A stretch of DNA of 64,000 bases from Tyto alba (taxonomy: Eukaryota; Chordata; Aves; Strigiformes; Tytonidae), in contig NW_024881282.1 of assembly GCF_018691265.1 (NCBI RefSeq), positions 27,244,899-27,308,898 on the forward strand, in the 5' to 3' direction. This document shows, piece by piece, positions 38,280 to 49,000 of this stretch (position 1 is the stretch's first letter; each line of letters opens with the position of its first letter). The position numbers and the translations under genes were made by a program. The notes under the pieces are model-generated. The model did not search any database. It had not been told where the DNA came from and worked only from the letters and a program-made list of their open reading frames with translations.

Positions 38280-38346
38280 CTAAAAATTAGGAAGAAAGAG
38301 GAAATATCAGAGCATGAAAGCTAATTTGACTTTTCCTCTTGTAATT

Positions 38347-38377
38347 AAAAAAAAAAAAAAAAAAGGAAAAAAAAAAA
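38347..38377. repeat. Poly-A tract
   Basis: Eighteen A residues, two G, then a further A run. It lies about 70 nt upstream (gene sense) of the terminal TRPC4 exon acceptor, where the transcript reads it as poly-U. Confidence 0.9.
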
Positions 38378-38786
38378 GAAATATGCTAGGGATCAGTAAT
38401 AAACTTCACCATCCAGATAATACCTGGTATCTTCAAGGTGCTCTGCAGACTGTCTAATGGGTCTTCCAGGTGAGATGGAAAATTCAGCAATTTTATCAAA
38501 TTAAATGTGCCTTAGCCTAGACTACTCATCGAAATCACCAACTGTGGTGGAGGAAGGAGCATGGACAACTTGAAGACCTACAGCCAATCTGCTAGACAAT
38601 ATTATCCCATCATAATAACAGCATTTTGATCAGCTCTTAACACCGTCCCTTACACACACACAGGGACACAAGCATGCACAGGGCAAACGTGTGCACACTT
38701 CCTTGTGAGCAGCAGTGCAGGTAAGTCTTCGTGCATTTCCACTTAAAATTTAGCAACTAGCTTAATTTTCTCTAAAGGGTTATTCA

Positions 38787-38852
38787 TAGAATCATAGAAT
38801 CATTTGGGTTCAAAAAGACCTTTAAGATCATCAAGTCCAACTGTAAAACTAA
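38787..38852 (-). mobile_element. CR1 LINE 3' terminus (left part of interrupted copy)
   Basis: On the minus strand it reads TTAGTTTTACAGTTGGACTT, GATGATCTTAAAGGTC and ATGATTCTATGATTCTATG, the canonical CR1 3' terminus with two copies of the 8-bp tail. It is separated from the rest of the CR1 copy by the LTR at 38853-39359. Confidence 0.88.
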
Positions 38853-39359
38853 TGTTTAGGTTAGGTTATGCTGATAGCACACTGATGTTTTCATCTGCTG
38901 CTGAGACTTCAAGGACTCTCCAACTCCGCATGTCCTGCCACTGCACAAGTGCACAAGAAGCAGGGAGGGAGCATGGCCAGAGCACCAGACCCAAGCTGGC
39001 TAATGAAAGATTCCATATCATGGAACGTCATGCCCACTATATAAAGGAGGGGTGGTCGAGAAGGGGCTCTCTTCCACTTCTGGGATTGCAATTGCAGAAT
39101 CTTGGTATTTTGGGATCACTAGCCGGGAACGGGCTGGGTATTGGTCAGCAGGTGGTGAGCAATTGCACTGTGCACTGCCCATTTATATTTTCTATTACTG
39201 TCATTGTATTCATTTTATTACCATTATTAAACTGTTTCTATCTCAACCTGTGAGTCTCCATTTACCCCTCCAATTCCCTCCCCAATTCCCAGGTCAGGAG
39301 GGAAGGGTGGGTGAGTGGCTGTGTGGTGTTTGGCTGCCAACCAGGCTCAAACCACGACA
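38853..39359 (-). mobile_element. Endogenous retrovirus solo LTR within a CR1
   Basis: In minus orientation the element starts TGTCGTGGTTTGAGCCTGGT and ends CCTAACCTAAACA, so it has TG...CA termini over 507 bp. It contains GGAGACTCACAGGTTGAGAT and AACAGTTTAATAATGGTAAT, shared with the LTR fragment at 15544, and a TATATA motif near 39038-39046. There is no retroviral coding region. The flanking 5 bp do not match as a target duplication, and CR1 sequence on either side is missing, so the insertion site has been rearranged. The open frames here are LTR shadows. Confidence 0.75.
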
Positions 39360-40475
39360 GCTTGTTAACCCTTTCAGTGAAGAAATTTTTCCTGATATCC
39401 AATCTAAACCTCCCCTGGTACAACTTGAGGATGTTTCCTCTTATCCTATCACTTTTTACTTGGGAAAAGAGACAGACACGCACCTCCCTACAACCTCCTT
39501 TCAGGTTTGTTGTAGAGAGCCATGAGGTCTTCCCTCAGTCGCCTCTTCTCCAGACTAAACAGCCCCAATTCCCTCAACCACTTATAAGACTTGTGCTCTA
39601 GACCCTTCACCAGCTTTGCTGCCCCTTGACACACTCCAGCACCTCAATGTCTTCCTTGTAATAAAGGGTCCAAAACGGAACACAGTGTTCCAGGTGTGGC
39701 CTCACTAGTGCTGAGTACAGGGGGACAATCACTCCCCTAGTCCTGATGGCCTCACTATTTCTGATACAAGCCAGGATGCTATTGGCTTTCTTGGCCACCT
39801 GGGCACACTGCTGGCTCATAATCAGCCGTCTGTCAACCAGCGCTCCCAGGTCCTTTTCCTCCAGGCAGTTTTCTAGCCACTCTCCTCCAAGCCTGTAGTG
39901 TTGCATGAGGTTGTTGTGACCCCAGTCTAGGACCTGGCACTTGGCCTTGTTGAATCTCATACAATTGGCCTCAGCCCATCAATCCAGCCTGTCCAGATTT
40001 GTCTGTAGATCAGATCAACACTCCCACCCAACTTGGTGTCATCTGCAAACTTCATGAGGATGCACTCAATCCCCTCAAACAGATGTTTGATAAAGATATT
40101 AGATAGAACTGGCTCCAATACCAAGCCCTAAGGAACACCACTTGTGACTGGCTGCCAACTGCATTTAATTCTATTCACCACAAATCTTTGGGGCCAGCCA
40201 TCCAGCCAGTTTTTTACCCAGTGAAGAGTACACCAATCCAAGTCATGAGCAGCCAGTTTTTCCAGGCGAACGATGTGGGAAAATGTCAAAAACTTTACTA
40301 AAGTCCAGGTAGACAACATCCACAGCCTTTCCCTCATCCACTAAATGGATCACCTTGTCATAGAAGAAGATCAGGTTAGTCAAATAGGACCTGCCTTTCC
40401 TATACCCATGCTGACTGGGCCTCATCACCTGGTTGTCCTGTACATGCCGTGTGATGGCACTCAGGATGATCTGAA
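39360..40475 (-). mobile_element. CR1 LINE, degenerate reverse transcriptase and 3' region
   Basis: The minus strand holds a 5'-truncated CR1. It includes SQHGYRKGRSYLTNLIFFYD and VDVVYLDFSKVFD (reverse transcriptase motif A region), KFADDT around 40038-40049 (catalytic FADD box) and [31 protein letters not shown] follows, and then the start of the 3' region (GGTTTAGATTGGATATC). Several frame changes break the coding sequence, so it is a dead copy. It lies in the TRPC4 intron in the same orientation as the gene. Confidence 0.92.
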
Positions 40476-41087
40476 TGAAGGAATAATAAAGGAAGTAGTT
40501 CAGGCTCTGGCTGTATCTTCTGTATGTGTAAGCTGGGGCAGACTAATATAATTTTGAATGTTCAGAGTTTGAGGCACGAATAGTAACAAATATGTTTGAT
40601 GCTAGAAATACACAGTGATAGATACAAGCATTGTGATATATATGGCCCTGTTCATCTGTGTCAAGGATTTTAATATTTGACTGCTTATTTAATTTTTCCT
40701 TCTTTTGAATCATATAAAATATGTTCTGTATACAAATAAATGCACAACAGTACTCTGTAGAAGAAAAATTGTATTTCCTAAGGTGCTGAAGCAATTTGCA
40801 CAATGTTTTAGCAGATATGTTGTTACACACACTTAGTCCCACTGTGGCGTCCCCTTACACGGTCACAATTCAAACTAGATGATAAAACTGATTATTGCTC
40901 CAGCTAAAGAAAGGAGACTTGTTGGAGTCCATGTAGAATGCTATCTGTGTGTGGTCCATCAGGACACAGACACTGCTCTAGGAAGCAAGTTATATGCTAC
41001 CTGAACAACTGGTGAGTGTGAGAAATATGCTTCACAGTCTTACAAGATCTTACTAAAACACCTATAAGCATATAAATAAGTGCATAC

Positions 41088-41177
41088 CTTAAAATTTTCT
41101 TCTGTCAGTCCTTCCTCAGTTTTGGCATCTCTTATCATTGCTGCAACATATCTCTTAACCAGATTTCTCATAACCTC
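41088..41177 (-). CDS. TRPC4: TRPC4 coding exon (C-terminal helix)
   Basis: This 90-nt, phase-0 exon encodes [20 protein letters not shown] followed by [10 protein letters not shown]. It is identical to the human TRPC4 block that forms a conserved TRPC C-terminal helix under the channel. The acceptor is TTTTTAG and the donor GTATGC. It joins in frame to the micro-exon (ending QYQ) on one side and to ELKQDISS on the other. TRPC5 has RNSKTHEG where this exon has RDAKTEEG, so it supports TRPC4 over its closest paralog. Confidence 0.97.
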
Positions 41178-41544
41178 CTAAAAAGATAAAATATTGTGTT
41201 AGCTTTCTTGGTATTTGTTACTAAACTTACACCCCCTGGGCCTAATTGGACTTCTTTGTGCTTTAGGAACATGGCAAAAAATGCACACACCTTATATCTG
41301 GTTGAAAATTTGTTCTGCTTTTCAATAGAAAGTGCTGATATCAATTATCCTGAGAAGGGTTGTACTGAGTTTGATCAAAGGTATGTCTCATGTCAGTAAC
41401 ATGCAGTCTGACAGTGAGAAGTTGCTGATCCCTCATGAGGAGTGTAAGTCTAGTGTGGTTGTATAATTTTATTTCCAGCTACACTTTCCCAAGCCTCCCA
41501 CGATATAAGACTTTCTGAATCAGAAATGATAGCTCTAAGTTTAA

Positions 41545-41705
41545 TGGGCTGTGACAGGTTTTCCTATGTATTTTGAACTCATGTAAACTTTCAGCATCCA
41601 CAGATCCTCTGACAATGAATTCCACAGTATAGTTGGAATAAGATTCCATTTGGGTTTTTGTTTATTTTTAACCTGCTTTCTGATAGTGTCCATTGTTGCC
41701 TTCTA
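41545..41705 (-). mobile_element. Old CR1 3'-end relic
   Basis: On the plus strand: CATGTAAACTTTCAGCATCC, ATGAATTCCACAGTATA, TAAGATTCCATTTGGGTTTT and TTTTTAACCTGCTTTCTGAT. The run of an 'aatgagttccacagtt' block, a poorly conserved block and 'ttttaaacctgctgcct' is typical of an older CR1 subfamily well known from turtles and crocodilians. It is highly diverged. Confidence 0.6.
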
Positions 41706-41714
41706 CTTCTAAGA

Positions 41715-42260
41715 ATCCTAAAATTATTTAGGTTGAAAGAGATGCCTGGAACCATTCTGATCCAGCTCCAGGCTATGTCTAGTCAAGTCCTGAATAACTC
41801 CAAGGGTGAAGATGCTGCAGTCTCCCTGAGCAACTTCCAATTCTTTATTACCCTCACCACGATGATGATTTTCCTTACAGAATTTCCCTTCCTGCAACTT
41901 ATGTCCTTTGACTCCTATTCTTTTGCTGTGCACCTTCAAGAAAAATCTGGCTCCCTCTTCTCTCTAACCACCCACTTTGTTATTGAAGACAGCAATTAGA
42001 TTCCCCTTAACCTCCTCCAGGCTGAAATCTGAGCTTCTCCTTTTATGTCAGCCCTCTAACCGTCTTGGTGGCCCTTTACTGGATTTCTTCCAGTTTGTTA
42101 AGGTGGCCCTTTGCTGGATTTCTTCCAGTTTGTTAACATCTGCCTTGTAATGGGGGGCCCAAAACAGGACACACTGCTCCAGATACAGTCTTACAAGTGT
42201 GGGCTGGAGGAGAATAATCACTTCTCTCAAAGTTCTGCCTACAGCCTTACTAATACAGTT
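41715..42260 (-). mobile_element. CR1 LINE 3'-region fragment with internal 35-bp duplication
   Basis: The minus strand carries diverged CR1 3'-region blocks, including GTGTGTCCTGTTTTGGGCCC, CTGGAAGAAATCCAGCAAAG, GGAGGTTAAGGGGAA and the GGTTCCAGGCATCTCTTTCA-type end. A 35-bp segment is tandemly duplicated at 42067-42136. The copy is truncated and non-coding. Confidence 0.8.
42067..42136. repeat. 35-bp tandem duplication inside CR1
   Basis: Units 42067-42101 and 42102-42136 both read GGTGGCCCTTT, then A or G, then CTGGATTTCTTCCAGTTTGT and TAA. They differ at a single base. In other CR1 copies this block occurs once, so the duplication happened after insertion or in the source copy. Confidence 0.9.
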
Positions 42261-42900
42261 TACTACATGTCTGGTATTCAGTTTGTGGATAGATGGTAAA
42301 CAGCTGCTCTGTGTTCACCTTCCCCACAATTTTATGTTGTACTTCCCACAGCTGTTTCTTTTTTCAGGTTGGAAAGTTCCTAGTTTACCTAGTTATTTCC
42401 CATATGGAATCCATTCATTACGAAACCTACAAGCATACACCCCACATCTTGTTTAACTTACAGCCCTTTTAACAAAACAAAAATAAATCTGAAAATTATT
42501 CCTTGTGCTACAATAATCTTGAAAAATCAGAAGCTGAAGGAGGGAGGATGAAGAAGAAGAGCTTACTGGGAATCTAGGCAGAGGGGTTATTAAGAGACAG
42601 GCAGTTGTCTACTGGGGACCAGAGCCGGAGAGATGGAGAGCAGATTCTGATGGAGCATGTCAGTGAACTGCACATATGGTCCTGATGGATACCATCAGGG
42701 AGGTGGGACTATGTGTTTGCTTTTTTAAAGGCAATCCATGTTATAGTGGGCAAAATACTGGTTAGTATATTATCGCACTAGGAAATATGCTTTTGCACCC
42801 CAAAAGTAGACAACCCTACTTCTCACATGCTGTTGTTGGAACACCAAAAAATACCATGGTCATTTGCTGAGGATGAAATAAGTATGCATTTTGTGCTGGG

Positions 42901-42931
<31 letters not shown>

Positions 42932-42932
42932 T
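42901..42932. repeat. Poly-T tract near micro-exon
   Basis: Thirty-two nt of T with one CTC interruption, ending 73 nt downstream (gene sense) of the micro-exon donor. It is transcribed as poly-A. Confidence 0.9.
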
Positions 42933-43004
42933 CTGCTTTCTCATTTAATTCTTCCTTTTTCTCCCTCATGAATAGGTGTTGGAGGCATAAACGTGGGCCT
43001 ATAC

Positions 43005-43046
43005 CTGGTATTGATGATGTCTTCTCAGATTGTCAGCTGCACGCCT
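43005..43046 (-). CDS. TRPC4: TRPC4 42-nt micro-exon
   Basis: The micro-exon encodes RRAADNLRRHHQYQ, 14 residues identical to human TRPC4 between FGTIG and EVMRNLV. It has a CTTTTTCAG acceptor and a GTATAG donor. Both ends are phase 0, so leaving it out would keep the reading frame. The upstream intron end is a strong pyrimidine tract of repeated TTTTC units. The basic segment lies at the end of the calmodulin/IP3-receptor binding (CIRB) region described for TRPC4. It is too short for ORF-based gene finding and was located by matching the expected peptide between the flanking exons. A dropped exon here would explain the protein's only gap. Confidence 0.97.
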
Positions 43047-46000
43047 CTGAAAAAGAAAAGAAAAGAACAAAAACCCATGAATCCCTGACTGATATTAAAA
43101 TACTTATAGCATAGCAAAACAGCAGGTCTGTGCAATATGTGGCATCTAGCAAGCTGAGAGACATGGTTCAAAGTCCATTGAAAATGGCAGTGCTAGAGCA
43201 AAGCTTGTCATTAGCTTTACAGAAGGAAGAATGTTGTTATTATGAGGGCAAAATGGATTTTCTACATTTTCATTAATGTGCTGCTATTCCAGCATTGGCA
43301 TGGATGTGGTGGGGCAGTCAGGTCTCTACTTGCAGAGTCCCAAAGTCAGTGATCTGAGATAGAAAGGGAACAATGTGATCATGTCACTCACTTGCACTGA
43401 CTGAAACATATTTTACTGAGTTGAGAAAAGCTTGACATAAACATGGTGTTAGCAAGATACTCACTATGGCTCCTAACGTCTCATTTAAGACAGAGCTAAT
43501 CAAAACTTGCACAATAAAAACATATTAAAGAGAAAATTTCCTGCATAATTCCCTATTAAAAACACTTGGTCTCAGAGAGGGGTATAGAAGAAAGAAACTT
43601 AGTTTGCAATGCAGAGTTCCGTGTTGATAAGGAGGTAGGGTTGCATTAATTATATTGCCGTATCTAAGTTCTGTCCAGAAGGAGAAGGGGGAAAAACAGG
43701 CCTGAATTTCCTAGTCCTTGAATTATTGTTGTCCTCAACAGCATACTGAATCACATCTCCCTATTCTCTACCTTAATTATCCCTCACTGGTGAAAGAAAG
43801 ACTTATAGTATTAACTTGGCATCTTATATCTGTTACTGGCAAGAAAAGAAGGTGTATGACCACTGATTATATTTCTACGAAACAGAACACTTGCAGCATC
43901 TTAAAACAGGATAAAAAGACATCCAAGGGACTTGTTAAAATTGACCTCAGTTGCATAATGAGACAGGCACAATAATGTATTTTTTCATCTTCTTTTACAT
44001 GAAACCGATTGGCAATTTATGATTAACAATTTCCCTATACTAGGAATCAGTTTACACTTCAGGTTGATTTCTTGTTTGTAATTAATTTGAGGGATGCCAT
44101 AGCTGTGTGTTTGGGCTTGGCAAAAAATAATACAAAGGGGAAAATCATCATTTTCTACTCACTCTGAACAGCTTCTGTGGGGTAGGGCTTTACACAGAAG
44201 CATATTGTCTTCAGTATTTTGTCAGACCATGTTTGTGTATCTATGCCTCATCCAAAGAGAAGATGGAAATTCTCTGTGCTTAAGGGTGGAGGGGTGGGTG
44301 ACCCTGCCCACCACTGGGGCCGGACGGGGCAAGGCAGCCTTGGGAAGGCCGATACCCTCCCACCTCCTGTCTTTAGCCGATTTTTAGAAAAAAATTTCTG
44401 ATTTTTCACAATTGACCACACGATGGAGATGTTTCATCATTCCTGCTGAGAGAGTACTAAGGGAGTCCGTGGCTAAGAGAGCTCTCAATGACAGGTCTGA
44501 CTCACAGGTAAAGGGAAAAACACTTCAAGGGGTAATTGAAATGCACTTCAGTTCAGGTAAAGCTAATAACTCCTAGAAATAAAACAAATGCTGATTCTTG
44601 TCTCACATGATACCTTCTGCAGTTGCTGTCTGCTCTGCTTTAGTTTACAGTGAAATGTGAAATAAATGCATAGGTTTAATTCTGTACCCATAACAAGAAA
44701 TAGCTAAATAAGGTTTATCATTTTTTTGGCAACTGATTCTGAAACTCCAGGAAACAGAGGCTGTGGCTTTTCCACTCAATGCATTGTCAACAAGCACAAT
44801 TTGGGATGACTATTTAAACAAATTTATTTGTGTAGTAACGTGTCCAGAACTGTTCTACTGCTTAACAATTGTTTTCAAACAATACCACTGAGAAGATGAA
44901 AAAGAATGCATTTAATGGTGTGCCTTTATACACAGACACATTCATACTGCACAGGGAATTATGCATGCACATAACCTATGAAGGTTACTACCCCCATCAG
45001 TTCCCTATCTCGTCTTCAAATGTTCAGATTCAGTCTCCAGTTCATAATCACCTTTTGATTACTTCTGAAAGCAAAATAAATCTTTGCTTAAACACATCTG
45101 AAAGTCAAGCTGTTCACTATAAATAAAATGGCATTAACACTCATATTGTTCTTATTTAGTTCTCAGCCAGCCTGCTTTTCTCTACCTGGTCATAGTCTAA
45201 TTTGTGGTTCAAAACTTCTTTCAGGTAACCATTGTGCTATATGCATGAAGAAGTGTTGAAAACTATGGTTGACAAAGGATAAAAGTTAAATCTGACTAAA
45301 AACGGCAATAGGAGAATAAACACTCTTCTGATTACAGTGTTGTACGAGATCATGAAATTGAAGGGGCTACGTTTATCCCTTTCTGAGGGAGACACTAATA
45401 TCCTTTAAGAAGCTTTAATAGTAGTTCTATTAATAGTGATAATAATTTTGGTCTTCCTGCTTGTGCAATTCCTAGTAATTTGAACTGTTTGGAAGAAGAA
45501 TCTCTTTAGCAGTCAAAAATTTTATAATGTTAAATTACTTCTTTTGAAGTGTTTTATCAAAACTGTAACTTTTATAAAGCAGGAGTTCAAATTTAACGTC
45601 TACATTTAACCTCAAACCTCTGAGTGACAAAGCTCCAGAAAATGTAAAGATTGTCTGAAGTCATGCGATATATTCCTCATTGTGAATAGAAGCATCCCAT
45701 AAAAAGAGTAAGAACTTGATAAAGAGGTGTCCTCATGAAAGAGGCTTCCTTGACTATGCAACAGACACTTGAGATTACTTATTTCCATTCCAGGTGTTAT
45801 TTCTTCACTCAACTTTCAATAACACACATTACAGAGAAAATACAGAATATTTATATTGACTTAGGAGATGCATCATTCTCCACTTGGAGAACAAAGAATA
45901 GGAGAAGGGGAAAGAACATTTTCTATGACAAATTATAATAATTATTGTGTAGGTTGCTCGGATAAATGGAATAAAAATCTGGATACATAGAAAAGAGGTA

Positions 46001-49000
46001 ACTGCCTATCTAAACATCAGATGCACCAAGAAAAAAAAAAATTACTGAAGTTATCCCTGACAATCCTTTTCATTTTCTCCTCTGAAATCCTTGAAATTAT
46101 AGTAAAACACTTTTTGGCAACTGATAAAACATAAAGTGGAATGTAATTTGAGGGAAATATTACAATTTATTCCAGTGGGACTGGAGTTTCTTTTCTTATA
46201 TCTCTTCTTTTTTAAAATAGCAGTGTATTTCAGATGGCCAACAGGAGTAGCCTTGAGACACCCAAAGGCCTTGGGCAGTCTGGAAAATTTCAGCTTAATC
46301 AACAGAATTATATTACTAATCTGTTTTTTGCAAAGGTGATCTGACAAAGTTAAGAGAACTGATATATATACACACATATATATAAAGAGCAGCACACACC
46401 ATTATTTCAGAGTTTTAAGTGTAGATGATACTTTGTGATAATAGCTAAAGAGAATGCTGTATATCTGGGATATGTCAAAATGACAGAAAATAAAAATGTG
46501 CTGAAATCTGAAAGATAGAATATCTCTGATTAATAGCAGAGTTGAAGGACTAGTAAATCACATGCAATCATCCTGGCCTTCCTTCAGCCATAGCTGTGGC
46601 TAGAGAAGCTGCCATCAGCATGGATAGGCAGCATGTTGCTTTGGAGAAAAAACATGTCTCTTGAAAAGCTCCCTTTAATTCTACCACTCACTGTTTCAGC
46701 TGTCCCAGTACAACAAAGGATGGCAGAACTGCAGAATTGACATCCAAGGAGAAGCAAATGAATCAGCTCTCTTCAGAGGCACTTCACTTCCCTGCAGATC
46801 CTGTTCTTTCCCATGCTAGCTTTGTTAGAAGTGTCACTGTAGATAATCCTCCCAAGCAACCAAGACAAACTTATTTCTGCTAACATTTTTCTTCTTCGTA
46901 TAAGCCAGATAAATCCTTTCACTAGGATGTCTGTTGTAAACTATACTGACCCTGAACCCTTTCTGTACAAGTTCTGCCTGCATATAATGAACTTCCAAGT
47001 GTACACTTATATTTATTTTTACAGTGAATTTTTGGTGACATATTTAATACATCCTTGAGTCATTCCTAGCTCATGATTCCTGGCTTTTTAGTACTGAGGT
47101 TTCTTATGCGATTATCATGCTTGATCCTTGAAAAATGCTGGCTTTAACAAGCCAACTCCATTCTGTATATCGTCTGTTTTGTATCCTCGAGCACTGACTC
47201 AGACTTTGGATGCACACTTGCTTTTTCTACTGGAAAACACCATAGTACGTCACCACTGATTAGAGCTTCCTAATAAGAAAGTTAGCATTTAGATGTTTCA
47301 GAACAAAATGTTTTGAAATTTGAGTTCTGCCTTACAGACAACCTGGCATTCATACATCCATATAGCAAATTTAAGAAAATGAGTCTGAAGCAGAGTCTAT
47401 AGTGTTTTTTTCCCAGTACTGGCCATAGGAAAGGAATCGGAATTCATAATGCAGGACTCAGTGAAAACAAGTTGGTCCAAACAAAGCTTATCTTGTAGCT
47501 CTGAAGCCAGTTATTACAGGAGAGATTCCAGTGAGTTGGAGTCAGAGAGCTGTCATCTGTGATTCCTGAACAAAAGGCAGAGAAAACTCTTCATTTCCCT
47601 TTAGTTGAAAGGGCATAGAGGTTCTACTGTGATGCAGTTTGTTAGGACAACTCAAAAAGTTCTGGGAACCCAAGGTTGACCTGTAGGTGATGGAAGTAAG
47701 TTTTTCAAAACCAGAAAGCAGCACATTCCCCCAGGGCAAACTGTGGGATCACCATGGTGTGCCCATTCATTCTCTGATGACCTAACCTCTTGGGGAAAAT
47801 CCAGGTAATAGCTTCTGGTTTACATCTACCCAAACTGTGTAAACCTGACCACGGGAGTGAATAGTGGCTCTCACACTCTGATGGGTTTAGACAGATTTTC
47901 CTAATGTGGAAATCAGAGTGTATAGTGCATATCCACATCTTATCATATTTTGAAGCTTGAGTGCATAACTGTTCCAAATACAGATAGCCCTAAAGGGCTT
48001 CTGTTCTAGCTGAGGAGCTAGCTGAAGAACTTTGTAGTTTTATGAGATGCCCAGATGTCTGGACTGAATCTGCCTTGTCAGCCACAGCCACTCACTTCTT
48101 CCAGGCAGCTAGAAGTCTTGTTGCCATGATGGCTCTGCTGCTGACCCCTCTGCTTCAGAGGAGTTTCAGCTATACTTGCAGCTAAGTACCTATTTGGTAG
48201 TGGAAACTAGCAATGGGTATGGCCCTATTGTCTCACAGACTTTGGAATTTTCACTTTCTCTCATCAAACAATTTTTTGAAAAAAATTACTCTACAGAAGT
48301 TAACCAAAAATGTCCTACATCTCTCCTTCGCCTATGTCCTCCACTCTCCAAAAGTTCAGTAATTAGTGGTTCACATTCAAAGCATAAGGAAGCCAGATTC
48401 AGCTCCTTCTATTTTGTTCTCCCAAGAGAGCACCTTTCCCACCCAGGGTCTTAATGATTTTGAGTTGGAAATCTCTCCTGTCAGAACTGTTATGCTTGGG
48501 GTAAACAATTAAATATCCACCGGAAAACAGAAATGAACCTGGGTCTCCCTTAGCCCAAGATATTTGCTTTACTTGGCACCTACTCCTTCTCTCTCCCAAC
48601 ATAAATTCCATTCTGAACCTGAAAAGTCTGTCCCAACAAAAGCTTTTTTGAAACTGGTACATATTAATGAAAAAGTTTGGGGTTTAAAGATTTTATTTTT
48701 TTTTTAATTAAAAAAAAATAAAATTCTATTTAGAAAAATTCCTAAACAGCTCTGTGTTTAGACTCCCTGGCTTTTGACCCTTTGCTGCACCATTTTTCCA
48801 AAACCCAAGCTGATGATTTCTAGAAGGCAGTATTTATGTACGCCAGCAGGAGGCAGCTGCGGGAATCAGGGGGTGATCTTTCTGAACCCCTTTCCTCTCC
48901 ATGCCAGTCAGCACAGGGCTGAGAGCACCCTACCTCTTTCTTTATTATTGCACAGATCCAGAAATGAGTTTACTCCAAGACCTGCAATCTGAGAGGGAAA

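Larger units (their letters stand above)
38280..41087 (-). other. TRPC4: TRPC4 intron before the terminal exon
   Basis: The 2,808-nt intron is bounded by a GTATGC donor at 41087 and a TTTTTAG acceptor ending at 38280. About 60% of it is repeat: an A-rich run at 38347-38377 and a minus-strand CR1 broken by an ERV LTR (38787-40475). Both are in the same orientation as the gene. The remaining flanks show no extra exon. Confidence 0.85.
41178..43004 (-). other. TRPC4: TRPC4 intron between micro-exon and 90-nt exon
   Basis: The 1,827-nt intron carries two CR1 relics (41545-41705 and 41715-42260) and a long T run (42901-42932, read as poly-A in the transcript) just downstream of the micro-exon donor. 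I see no extra exon. Confidence 0.85.

Noticed and set aside
38804..39253. 149-codon plus-strand frame and overlapping frames up to 39601
   Set aside because: They read antisense through the CR1 tail and ERV LTR and are repeat shadows.
46364..46384. TATATA/CACACA palindrome-like run as a possible regulatory hairpin
   Set aside because: A short AT/CA simple-sequence run inside an intron, common by chance.
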